This document shows positions 1 through 7,075 of a stretch of 10,035 nucleotides of DNA, in pieces. Source of the stretch: Ruminococcus sp. UBA946 (GTDB taxonomy: Bacteria; Bacillota; Clostridia; Oscillospirales; Ruminococcaceae); the NCBI GenBank assembly GCA_002293295.1, contig DBCY01000135.1, positions 13,373 to 23,407 of the forward strand, read 5' to 3'. Position numbers and translations under genes: made by a program. The notes under the pieces were generated by a model that did no database searches, was not told where the DNA came from, and worked only from the letters and a program-made list of their open reading frames with translations. The stretch's first letter is position 1. Every line of letters starts with the position of its first letter.

Positions 1-178
1 CACAGGGCGTCCCCTACGTATTATTGTACATTTTGTAAATTATGCGGAAGCCTGCCTTGGTCGTTATCCTGCCTTAGTGAAAAAATCCTTGAAAAACCGC
101 TTGGACAACAAAAAGTCAGACTGCTATAATAACATCCCCCAATTTATTATCAAGCCGGTACATTTTTTGAAAAATTAC
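1..178. other. Leader region with no recognisable gene
   Basis: This stretch upstream of the promoter has no complete gene. A frame starting at base 2 is open to the TAA at 191-193 (about 63 codons). It has no start codon in the window and its translation is not a family I recognise. It also runs through the -35 box of the promoter, so it is either the tail of an upstream gene or chance. An 8-bp direct repeat, CCTGCCTT, occurs at 51-58 and 69-76. I see no tRNA, terminator or inverted repeat of note. Confidence 0.4.
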
Positions 179-207
179 TTGACACAAATTTAATAAAGGT
201 ATATAAT
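179..207 (+). promoter_or_regulatory. Consensus sigma-A type promoter for the LRR lipoprotein gene
   Basis: TTGACA at 179-184 and TATAAT at 202-207 match the vegetative sigma factor consensus exactly, with the ideal 17-bp spacing. Transcription should start near 214, giving a leader of about 100 nt before the ATG at 315. No terminator lies between this gene and aroF, so this promoter may also drive aroF-aroB. A weaker candidate, TTGGAC (101-106), 18 bp, TATAAT (125-130), lies just upstream on the same strand. Confidence 0.75.
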
Positions 208-314
208 ATTTAGTAGATTATATTAATTAGAACATACTCGGTAAAAATTTTGTCTGCGGCACCGGTTGTCACAGGCTTTCTTTATATAATATGTCAGAAA
301 GGAATTATATAAAT

Positions 315-1325
315 ATGTATAATAAAAAAGCGCGGAATGTGTTATTAATCTATATTTTAGTTTTTGTTTTATTAACGGGCTGTGAAAAAAACAACGGAAA
401 TATAAATGACAATAATGAAAACGATACAACTGATTCATCATTTGATAGTATGTCCGGTTCTTTTATTGAAACATTACCCCAGGAAACAGAAATCAAACGC
501 CGCAGCAAGGATGATTACTTAATCGGTAAGGATAATCCGGCTATCAGCGAAGCTGTTTCCGTTAAAGAAGACACTATGGCGGATTTACCTGAAACCATTA
601 CAATTAAAGGAATAGAATATGATACATCCATTACTTCGCTGACATTAAGCAACTCTAACCTTTCAGATGAAGATATAAAAGATTTAAAATATATGGTATA
701 CCTGGAAGAGCTTTATATTTATCAGAACAGAATAAGTGATATTTCACCTCTTAAGGGGCTGACCAACCTTAAGGTTTTATCTTTATTTAAAAATAATATA
801 TCTGATTTAACCCCTGTTTCAGGTTTAATCAGGCTGAACACTCTTTATCTTCGTTCAAATAATATAACAGATATTTCGCCTTTAAGCAATTTAAAGAATC
901 TGCAGACGCTGGATTTGTCTGAAAATATGATTACAGATATAACACCGTTAAAAAACATGACTAATATATATTCGCTTTATATCAACGATAACCGTATCGA
1001 AAATATTGATTCCCTTGAAAAAATGCTTAAAATCAACAGGCTTCATATTGAGAACAATAGTATTAATGATATTGCTGTTTTAAAGGATTTTAATGAAATC
1101 AATGAATTATACTGTAATAATAATAATATTTCAAGCATTGACGTCTTAGGGAATCTTACGTCAATCGGATGGCTTAGAGTCGGAAATAACCCGGTTTCTG
1201 ACATAAGCGTGCTTTCATATTTAACGAATATGAAAAAACTTTATATAGAGGGATTAAACATTGATGACGAATCAATCCGGACCCTGCAGAACGAAATCCC
1301 GGAGTGTACGATTATTACTGATTAA
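315..1325 (+). CDS. Internalin-like leucine-rich-repeat lipoprotein
   Basis: Predicted surface lipoprotein of 336 aa whose likely role is protein-protein binding outside the membrane; the partner is unknown. A short charged N-terminus and a hydrophobic segment lead to the lipobox Leu-Thr-Gly-Cys, with Cys23 the expected lipidated residue. A low-complexity Asn/Asp/Ser linker and a spacer of roughly 90 residues follow. About nine leucine-rich repeats of exactly 22 residues then run from about residue 124 to 315, with the N-x-I-x-D-I-x-P-L pattern of the internalin (SDS22-like) class. The later repeats are more degenerate. I chose the ATG at 315 because AGAAAGGA (296-303) lies 11 nt before it; the in-frame ATG at 291 has no SD and would place the signal peptide further in. 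The gene ends 38 bp before aroF with no terminator between. No LPXTG anchor is present, so anchoring is by lipid. The family is sure; the function is not. Confidence 0.88.
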   Translation: MYNKKARNVLLIYILVFVLLTGCEKNNGNINDNNENDTTDSSFDSMSGSFIETLPQETEIKRRSKDDYLIGKDNPAISEAVSVKEDTMADLPETITIKGIEYDTSITSLTLSNSNLSDEDIKDLKYMVYLEELYIYQNRISDISPLKGLTNLKVLSLFKNNISDLTPVSGLIRLNTLYLRSNNITDISPLSNLKNLQTLDLSENMITDITPLKNMTNIYSLYINDNRIENIDSLEKMLKINRLHIENNSINDIAVLKDFNEINELYCNNNNISSIDVLGNLTSIGWLRVGNNPVSDISVLSYLTNMKKLYIEGLNIDDESIRTLQNEIPECTIITD

Positions 1326-1363
1326 TTATACAAATAATAAATAAAGCAAAGGATGGCAAAACT

Positions 1364-2377
1364 ATGATTATAATACTCAGAAAAAATTCGGATGTAGCTT
1401 CCGTTAAAAAGCTGGAGGCAATGCTTTCCGAAAAGGGAGTTACCGCTAATTATATCAAAGGCACCACACAAAGCATAATCGGTCTTGTGGGCGACACGAC
1501 CCGGATTGACGAGAGCAGCATTATCGCTCAGGACTGCGTCGACAGTATACGGCGCGTTCAGGAGCCTTATAAGAACGCAAACCGTAAATTTCATCCCGAT
1601 GATACAATAATAGATATATCCAGGACAAAAATCGGCGGCGGCACGCTTCATATTATTGCCGGTCCCTGCTCCGTGGAATCGGAAGAACAGATTATCGAAA
1701 CGGCTATAGCCTGTAAGGAAGCGGGAGCAACGATGCTCAGAGGAGGCGCGTTCAAGCCGAGAACTTCTCCTTATGCCTTTCAGGGTTTGGGCGGGGATGG
1801 TATAAAACTACTTATTAAAGCACGCGAAAATACCGGTTTGCCTATTGTTACAGAAATTATGAGCATTTCCGATATTGATTATTTTTCCGATATCGATATC
1901 ATTCAGGTAGGAGCCAGAAATATGCAGAATTTTAATCTGCTTAAAGAGCTCGGGAAATGCAGCAAGCCAATCCTTCTGAAAAGAGGACTTGCCAATACAA
2001 TGGAGGAGCTTTTAATGTCCGCCGAATATATTATGTCGGAAGGCAATAAAAATATCATCCTTTGCGAAAGGGGCATACGCACTTTTGAAACAATGACGCG
2101 AAATACCCTGGATATTTCAGCCGTTCCCCTTTTAAAGCAAAAATCACACCTGCCTGTATGTGTTGACCCTTCGCATGCCGCCGGTATTGTTTCACTTATT
2201 GAACCCCTCTCGCTTGCATCTGTTATCGCCGGCGCCGACGCACTCGAAATAGAAGTCCATTGCGACCCTAAGAGCGCGCTTTCGGACGGAGGTCAGCAGC
2301 TTACCCCTGATAAATTCAAGCAGACTATGTCTAAAATTAAAGATTTATGTAATTATATGGGCAAGAAAATAGGTTAA
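1364..2377 (+). CDS. aroF: 3-deoxy-7-phosphoheptulonate synthase (DAHP synthase, type I beta with N-terminal ferredoxin-like domain)
   Basis: Catalyses the first step of the shikimate pathway: phosphoenolpyruvate plus erythrose 4-phosphate gives DAHP, in the cytosol. Residues 1 to about 70 match the ferredoxin-like regulatory domain found on enzymes of the Thermotoga/Bacillus group, where it mediates feedback inhibition. The TIM-barrel domain follows from about 85, with GPCSVES (100-106), LRGGAFKPRTSPYAFQG (125-141), QVGARNMQN (181-189), LLKRG (204-208), ERGIRTFE (235-242) and DPSHAAG (268-274). The four metal ligands known in this family are all present as Cys102, His271, Glu297 and Asp308. 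The length of 337 aa is normal. The ATG at 1364 is preceded by AAAGGA (1348-1353) at a 10-nt spacing. The stop lies 2 bp before aroB, so the two are co-transcribed. Which effector inhibits it (Tyr, Phe or prephenate) cannot be read from the sequence. Confidence 0.96.
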   Translation: MIIILRKNSDVASVKKLEAMLSEKGVTANYIKGTTQSIIGLVGDTTRIDESSIIAQDCVDSIRRVQEPYKNANRKFHPDDTIIDISRTKIGGGTLHIIAGPCSVESEEQIIETAIACKEAGATMLRGGAFKPRTSPYAFQGLGGDGIKLLIKARENTGLPIVTEIMSISDIDYFSDIDIIQVGARNMQNFNLLKELGKCSKPILLKRGLANTMEELLMSAEYIMSEGNKNIILCERGIRTFETMTRNTLDISAVPLLKQKSHLPVCVDPSHAAGIVSLIEPLSLASVIAGADALEIEVHCDPKSALSDGGQQLTPDKFKQTMSKIKDLCNYMGKKIG

Positions 2378-2379
2378 AT

Positions 2380-3441
2380 ATGGTACTGAAAAAAATTACC
2401 GTTAAAGCTTCGGACGAATATGATATAATCATCGGTAAAGACCTTATACACGATTGTTATGAATATATAAAGACTGCTGTAAAGTCTGATTGCTTTGCGG
2501 TTATAACCGATGATAATGTCGATGAATTTTACGGAAATACTGTTGTATCGTCTTTAAAGAACAACGGTAAAACCGTATGTAAATTAGTTTTTCCTCACGG
2601 CGAAGCATCAAAGAGTACCTTAACTTTAAATTCAATTTATGAATTTCTCTGTGAAAACAATATTACGAGAACTGATTGTATTATTGCGTTAGGGGGAGGC
2701 GTTACCGGCGATATTGCCGGATTTGCCGCCGCAACCTACCTTCGCGGAATTGATTATGTTCAGATTCCGACTTCCCTGCTGGCACAGGTTGATTCATCAG
2801 TCGGAGGGAAAACAGCCGTCGACCTTCCGGGAGGGAAAAATCTTGTCGGCGCGTTTAAACAGCCTAAGCTTGTTTTATGCGATACCGGTGTTTTGAAAAC
2901 CCTTCCGCGGGATTATTTCGTTGACGGTATGGGTGAGGTAATCAAATACGGTATGATTAAGTCAGCGGAACTTTTTGAAATTCTTGAAAACCATGATATT
3001 GAAAGTATTCACAGTGTTCTGGATGAAGTAATTTTAAAATGTATTTCTATAAAGCGGGATATTGTTGAAGAGGACGAGTTTGATAAGGGCGAACGAATGC
3101 TTCTGAACTTCGGACACACAATCGGGCATTCCATAGAAAAATATTATAATTTTTCAGGCATTTCACACGGTATGGCTGTTGCGTCAGGAATGAAAATTAT
3201 TACCAGAAATACCGAAGATAAAAATATAACAAAAAAGGGAGTATATAATAAGCTTGTTTTATGCCTTGCTAAATATTATTTGAATGAAATAATAAATCCG
3301 CCGGTTTCCGAGCTTATTCCCGCATGCCTGAATGATAAAAAGCGCGAGGGCGGTTTTATAAACATCATAATATGTGAAGACATAGGAAAATCATTTTATA
3401 AGAAGCTGTCTTTTGACGAATTTACCGGTTTTATGAATTAA
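2380..3441 (+). CDS. aroB: 3-dehydroquinate synthase
   Basis: Catalyses step 2 of the shikimate pathway, converting DAHP to 3-dehydroquinate using NAD+ and a divalent metal. It is a cytosolic protein of 353 aa, normal for the family. The N-terminal Rossmann-like domain carries the glycine-rich GGGVTGDIAGF (105-115) and the substrate/NAD segment IPTSLLAQVDSSVGGKT (129-145), followed by GKNLVGAF (152-159). The C-terminal metal domain has GEVIKYG (185-191), NFGHTIGH (243-250) and SHG (262-264), which give the expected metal ligands Glu186, His246 and His263. The start follows the aroF stop by 2 bp, and its only SD is the weak ATAGG inside the end of aroF, so translation is probably coupled to aroF. 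The transcript should end at the terminator at 3591-3622. Confidence 0.96.
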   Translation: MVLKKITVKASDEYDIIIGKDLIHDCYEYIKTAVKSDCFAVITDDNVDEFYGNTVVSSLKNNGKTVCKLVFPHGEASKSTLTLNSIYEFLCENNITRTDCIIALGGGVTGDIAGFAAATYLRGIDYVQIPTSLLAQVDSSVGGKTAVDLPGGKNLVGAFKQPKLVLCDTGVLKTLPRDYFVDGMGEVIKYGMIKSAELFEILENHDIESIHSVLDEVILKCISIKRDIVEEDEFDKGERMLLNFGHTIGHSIEKYYNFSGISHGMAVASGMKIITRNTEDKNITKKGVYNKLVLCLAKYYLNEIINPPVSELIPACLNDKKREGGFINIIICEDIGKSFYKKLSFDEFTGFMN

Positions 3442-3543
3442 GGCTTATCACACTGCCGCTCATCACTCGTATTCCGGCAGCTTATAAAAAACACAGGAAA
3501 CCCAGGCGGATTTAAAGATAATATCAGTTCCGATGTTTTTTAT

Positions 3544-3590
3544 GCGGGTTTACGGATTGCGGAATTTATCACTGAAAGCACGAAACCCGT
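3544..3590 (+). other. Hairpin just before the aroB terminator
   Basis: CGGGTTT (3545-3551) can pair with AAACCCG (3583-3589), extended by a G-U pair (3544/3590), and the stem abuts the terminator stem. GGGTTT could instead pair with AAACCC at 3498-3503. This is visible base pairing; any regulatory or RNA-stabilising role is inference. The rest of the 3442-3590 stretch holds another weak stem (CTGCCG at 3453-3458 with CGGCAG at 3475-3480) and no convincing gene. Confidence 0.35.
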
Positions 3591-3622
3591 AGTTTGAAAG
3601 GCTGAACCTTTCAAACTTTTTT
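3591..3622 (+). terminator. Intrinsic terminator after aroF-aroB
   Basis: A perfect 11-bp stem (AGTTTGAAAGG at 3591-3601 with CCTTTCAAACT at 3607-3617) and a 5-nt loop are followed by a run of six T (3617-3622). It separates aroF-aroB from the aroA unit. Confidence 0.92.
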
Positions 3623-3728
3623 ATCGCTTTACAATAAAAAAACTGCTGACAGTTATATTGATTATTTTAAACGCCACCTGTTTATATCAAATAATTATTA
3701 ATTAATATTGGTATTTTTTTCTTATTTA

Positions 3729-3757
3729 TTGTCAATGCTCAATTAAATTGACATAAT
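3729..3757 (+). promoter_or_regulatory. Candidate promoter for aroA
   Basis: TTGTCA (3729-3734) and CATAAT (3752-3757) are spaced by 17 bp, each one mismatch from consensus. Transcription would start near 3764, so the leader before the ATG at 3784 would be only about 20 nt, leaving no room for a riboswitch or attenuator. The SD GGAG (3767-3770) would lie close to the 5' end. The site fits the terminator upstream, which calls for a new promoter. The stretch 3623-3728 is AT-rich with nothing else recognisable. Confidence 0.55.
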
Positions 3758-3783
3758 CATCAGAACGGAGTAAAAAAGTATTT

Positions 3784-5034
3784 ATGAATATCAGGATTAC
3801 CCCTTCTTCCTTAAAAGGCAGTGTTACGATACCATCATCAAAAAGCTACTCGCATCGTATGATAATCGGGGCTGCTCTTGCAAAAGGCACTTCCGTAATA
3901 TCAAATATCAACGAATCCGAAGACATAAAAGCAACCTGCGAAGCGGTAACGGCAATCGGCGCCGATATAAAAAAAGACGGTTCTTCATATGAAATTACGG
4001 GAATTTCCGAACCGTCCGAAAAAACTGTTATTAATTGCAGGGAAAGCGGCTCCACTTTACGTTTTATTCTGCCAATCGCTGCCGCTTTCGGCTGCGATAC
4101 TGAATTTCATGGTTACGGAAAGCTCCCTGAACGCCCATTAACTCCGTACATACGTGAAATGTCGGTTAAGGGAATTAATTTCACACGTGAAGAGGGAAAA
4201 ATGCCGTTTTATATTAACGGTACTCTTCAGGCAGGGACTTACCGGCTTGAAGGCGATATTTCATCTCAGTTCGTAACCGGGCTTTTATATGCGCTGCCCT
4301 TATGCGCCGGAAGCTCCGTTATAAAAATGACTTCCGCGCTGGAATCAAAACCGTATGCCGATATGACGGCCGAAGCTTTAAAGCGTTTCGGTATTGAAAT
4401 AACGCAGACATACGGCGAAGACGGTTTTATAAACTATGTTATCAAAGGCAGACAGAAATATGTTCATAGTAATATTTCCGTCGAAGGTGATTATTCTCAG
4501 GCTGCTTTTTTTTATACCGCCAATGCGCTGGGTTCGGATATTGATTTACATAATCTTAACTGCGATTCGGTTCAGGGCGACAAAAAAATCCTTGAAATTT
4601 TAAACGGAATAGGTTATAATAAAAACTGCGGCAGTAAATTTTCACCATTTAATTTGGATGTATCCGATATTCCCGACCTTGTGCCGATTCTTGCCGTTCT
4701 GGGCTGCTTTACTGCCGGTACGTCGTATATTTATAACGCCAAACGCCTCAGAATAAAGGAATGCGACCGTCTTTCAGCTATTGCTGACGCCTTGAATTCA
4801 ATCGGCGGTAATATCAAAGTGTATGATGATTCGCTGGAAATCAATCCGGTTAATAATTTTACAGGAGGGACTATAGACGGACGCAACGACCACCGTATCG
4901 TTATGGCATCCGCCATAGCTTCCGTTAAAGCTTCGGACGATATTATAATTACCGGAGCTGAAGCCGTTGAAAAAAGTTATCCTGATTTCTGGAATGTTTT
5001 CTCAGAACTCGGAGGGATAATAAAGTATTTGTAG
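3784..5034 (+). CDS. aroA: 3-phosphoshikimate 1-carboxyvinyltransferase (EPSP synthase)
   Basis: Step 6 of the shikimate pathway: shikimate 3-phosphate plus PEP gives EPSP and phosphate. The protein of 416 aa has the two-domain fold of the enolpyruvyl transferase family. Visible motifs are SKSYSHR (19-25, with Lys20, Ser21 and Arg25 for shikimate phosphate), ESGSTLRF (87-94, the PEP loop), ERPLTPYI (116-123), SSQFVTGLLYALP (160-172), IPDLVP (296-301, catalytic Asp298), RIKECDRL (323-330), NDHRIVM (368-374) and KSYPDF (397-402). Key catalytic residues known from E. coli all have counterparts. The PEP loop differs from the E. coli NAGTAMRP, with Ser in place of Thr97 and Phe in place of Pro101. 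The ATG at 3784 has GGAG 13 nt upstream, a long spacing, but the N-terminus fits the family and no better start exists. aroC follows 120 bp downstream with no terminator between. Confidence 0.96.
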   Translation: MNIRITPSSLKGSVTIPSSKSYSHRMIIGAALAKGTSVISNINESEDIKATCEAVTAIGADIKKDGSSYEITGISEPSEKTVINCRESGSTLRFILPIAAAFGCDTEFHGYGKLPERPLTPYIREMSVKGINFTREEGKMPFYINGTLQAGTYRLEGDISSQFVTGLLYALPLCAGSSVIKMTSALESKPYADMTAEALKRFGIEITQTYGEDGFINYVIKGRQKYVHSNISVEGDYSQAAFFYTANALGSDIDLHNLNCDSVQGDKKILEILNGIGYNKNCGSKFSPFNLDVSDIPDLVPILAVLGCFTAGTSYIYNAKRLRIKECDRLSAIADALNSIGGNIKVYDDSLEINPVNNFTGGTIDGRNDHRIVMASAIASVKASDDIIITGAEAVEKSYPDFWNVFSELGGIIKYL

Positions 5035-5043
5035 TTATAATAT

Positions 5044-5074
5044 TCATGATAACTGACTAAGCGGGTTATTATGA
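5044..5074 (+). other. Hairpin between aroA and aroC without a T tract
   Basis: TCATGATAAC (5044-5053) pairs with GTTATTATGA (5065-5074) over 10 positions, including one G-U pair, with an 11-nt loop. It begins 9 bp after the aroA stop. It is followed by an A-rich stretch, not T, so it is not an intrinsic terminator on either strand. It could protect the aroA mRNA 3' end or mark a processing site; this is inference. Confidence 0.4.
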
Positions 5075-5154
5075 CAAAAAAGATAAACGTTTAAGTTCAT
5101 TATACTTTCTATAGCCTCCTTATTCGACAATTACCTGAAAGGATTGATAAAATA

Positions 5155-6246
5155 ATGTCCTCGTTCTGGAATCATAAACTAACCGTTTCAATATTCGGCG
5201 AATCGCACGGTCCCGCTATCGGCGTCGTACTGGATAACCTGCCTTCGGGCGAATATATTGACATTACTGAGCTGAAGGCGTTCCTTGCAAGAAGGGCTCC
5301 CAAAAAAGATAATACATCAACACACCGAAATGAAACGGATATGCCGAATATTCTTTCCGGTATTCATAATAACTATACAACCGGCACTCCCCTTTCAGCC
5401 TTTATAAACAATAATGACACCCATTCGCAGGATTACGGCAATATATCCGGAATTGCCCGTCCCGGTCATGCCGATTACACGGGAGCCTTACGTTATAAAG
5501 GCTTTAACGACGTAAGGGGAGGAGGACATTTTTCGGGAAGGCTTACCGCGCCGCTTTGCTTTGCCGGTGCGGTCTGCGGTCAGATTCTTGAACGCAGGGG
5601 GATTTATACGGGAGCTCATATCATACAAATTCATAATATTAAGGCTAAAAGGTTTAATCCCTGCGATATATCAAAGGAACAGCTTGTCAGCCTCAGGCAT
5701 AAGAAATTCCCCGTTTTAAATGACAAAAAGGGTGAAGCCATGATTAACGACATCAGTTATGCCAGGGAATGTATGGACAGCGTCGGGGGCATAGTTGAAT
5801 GTGCGGCGATAAATATTCCGGCAGGTATCGGTTCGCCTATTTTTGAAGGACTGGAAAACAGTATTTCACAGCTTGTTTTCGGTATTCCCGCCGTCAAGGG
5901 AATTGAATTCGGCGCGGGATTTGATTCGGCTTCCATGCTCGGCAGCCAGAACAACGATGATTTTTATATTGACGAGCACGGGCATGTCCTGACTAGAACA
6001 AATAACCACGGCGGTATACTGGGAGGTATTTCCTCGGGAATGCCTGTCACAATCCGTGTTGCTTTCAAGCCGACACCGTCTATATCCAAAACTCAGGAGT
6101 CGGTCGATTACAGTAAGCTTACGAATGAGACTGTCAATATAAAGGGGCGCCATGACCCATGTGTCGTTCCGCGCGCCGTTCCCTGCGTTGAAGCCGCGGT
6201 TAATATCGCTGTGCTTTCCCATATGATTGATTATCCGAATTTTTAA
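5155..6246 (+). CDS. aroC: Chorismate synthase
   Basis: Last step of the shikimate pathway: EPSP is converted to chorismate in the cytosol by an enzyme that needs reduced FMN. Its 363 aa are typical. Visible motifs are FGESHGPAIG (14-23) with the conserved His18, RRAPK (46-50), RPGHADYTG (102-110), the RGGGHFSGRLTAP segment (121-133) usual in clostridial enzymes, NNHGGILGGISSG (283-295), FKPTPSI (304-310) and GRHDPCVVPRAVPCVEA (331-347) with the conserved Asp334. The ATG at 5155 has AAAGGA (5138-5143) at an 11-nt spacing. No clear promoter lies in the 120-bp gap after aroA, so it is likely co-transcribed with aroA. The next gene starts 46 bp downstream without a terminator, so the unit probably extends to 7660. 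Confidence 0.97.
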   Translation: MSSFWNHKLTVSIFGESHGPAIGVVLDNLPSGEYIDITELKAFLARRAPKKDNTSTHRNETDMPNILSGIHNNYTTGTPLSAFINNNDTHSQDYGNISGIARPGHADYTGALRYKGFNDVRGGGHFSGRLTAPLCFAGAVCGQILERRGIYTGAHIIQIHNIKAKRFNPCDISKEQLVSLRHKKFPVLNDKKGEAMINDISYARECMDSVGGIVECAAINIPAGIGSPIFEGLENSISQLVFGIPAVKGIEFGAGFDSASMLGSQNNDDFYIDEHGHVLTRTNNHGGILGGISSGMPVTIRVAFKPTPSISKTQESVDYSKLTNETVNIKGRHDPCVVPRAVPCVEAAVNIAVLSHMIDYPNF

Positions 6247-6292
6247 TATCAGATTATCATCAGAAATTATTATCATACCGGAGGTGTTCATT

Positions 6293-7033
6293 TTGCCGTC
6301 AGCTAAAAGAGAATATAAATATGAACAAAACCGCAATGAGCTTAATAATATAAATAAAACATTTAAATTCGCGATGATAATTGGGTTGATTTCAACCTTC
6401 GGCGTATGGCTTTTCCTTTTGTTTTTTTATTTGTTCCGGTCGGTATCGCTGTTTTTTGAAATTAATTTCATAAGAGCCCTGATGAACGGTTTGGAATCCG
6501 AATTTAAAGGTACTGTAAGTGTTCCTTATTTCTTAATGTTTTATTTATTTGTATCGGGAAGTATTATCCTTACAGGGACATTATTCAGAATCAAGAATTT
6601 ATATATTTTTCTCAGGGCAGCTGTGATTTGTGCTGTAATTTACAGTGTTATCAGCGCATTTTCGGGTTTGGATTCAATTATTTTTGAAATTTTACTTTTT
6701 TTACATAGTTTATTCTTATTCTGGGTTGTAGATATTACATTAAGGCAGTATAAAGCTCTTGAACGCCTGAGTCTGGAAGAAGGCTTCCCCGACTTCATAG
6801 TAATAATTGACGAACCTCATGCTATTCCCAACACAAGAGGTATTTATTACAGGCAATATATTCACATAAGGGAACAGAACAAGCTAAAGAAACAAAAAAT
6901 TGAAGCGCAGCTTAATGATTTGGGCGTAGTTTTTAACAATACCGATGATTTAGGGAAATGCTCCGACCCGGGCGGTTCGGCAAAAGCTGAAATGGAAGAG
7001 ATTTCTGTTGTGACGGATGATAATGTAATTTAA
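6293..7033 (+). CDS. Uncharacterised membrane protein, four predicted transmembrane helices
   Basis: I do not recognise the family. From the TTG start at 6293 the protein is 246 aa. A charged N-terminus of about 25 residues precedes four hydrophobic segments at about residues 26-48, 78-98, 104-124 and 128-150. A hydrophilic tail of about 95 residues follows, predicted to lie in the cytosol if the N-terminus is also inside. The tail has a Leu/Glu-rich helix, a conserved-looking FPDFIVIIDEPHAIPN stretch (165-180), a Lys/Gln-rich stretch that may form a short coiled coil, and an acidic end. The start choice rests on the strong SD GGAGGTG (6280-6286), 6 nt before TTG at 6293. An upstream in-frame ATG at 6227 lies inside aroC and has no SD. 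It sits 46 bp after aroC and 42 bp before the DUF4364 gene, so it is likely in one operon with both. The function is unknown; there are no catalytic motifs I can name. Confidence 0.8.
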   Translation: MPSAKREYKYEQNRNELNNINKTFKFAMIIGLISTFGVWLFLLFFYLFRSVSLFFEINFIRALMNGLESEFKGTVSVPYFLMFYLFVSGSIILTGTLFRIKNLYIFLRAAVICAVIYSVISAFSGLDSIIFEILLFLHSLFLFWVVDITLRQYKALERLSLEEGFPDFIVIIDEPHAIPNTRGIYYRQYIHIREQNKLKKQKIEAQLNDLGVVFNNTDDLGKCSDPGGSAKAEMEEISVVTDDNVI

Positions 7034-7075
7034 ATATATGTTTTATAATTCATTAAATGAAAGGTTGCCTGTAAA

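Noticed and set aside
2..193. Open frame of about 63 codons at the window's left edge
   Set aside because: It runs into the -35 box of a perfect promoter, has no recognisable protein pattern and no start in the window; it is kept only as a note, since the tail of an upstream gene cannot be excluded.
266..290. TTGTCA and TATAAT just upstream of the lipoprotein gene as a third promoter
   Set aside because: The spacing is only 13 bp, too short for a sigma-A type promoter, and the perfect promoter at 179-207 is already present.
291..314. Longer N-terminus of the lipoprotein from the ATG at 291
   Set aside because: No SD precedes it, whereas AGAAAGGA lies before the ATG at 315, which also gives a normal lipoprotein signal length.
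5036..5041. TATAAT after aroA as an aroC promoter
   Set aside because: No -35-like sequence occurs at the right distance upstream.
6227..6292. Longer N-terminus of the membrane protein from the ATG at 6227
   Set aside because: It overlaps the end of aroC and has no SD; GGAGGTG 6 nt before the TTG at 6293 marks a better start.
5866..6336. Minus-strand open frame of 156 codons opposite aroC
   Set aside because: It is the shadow of the well-supported aroC frame, with no SD and no family-like sequence.
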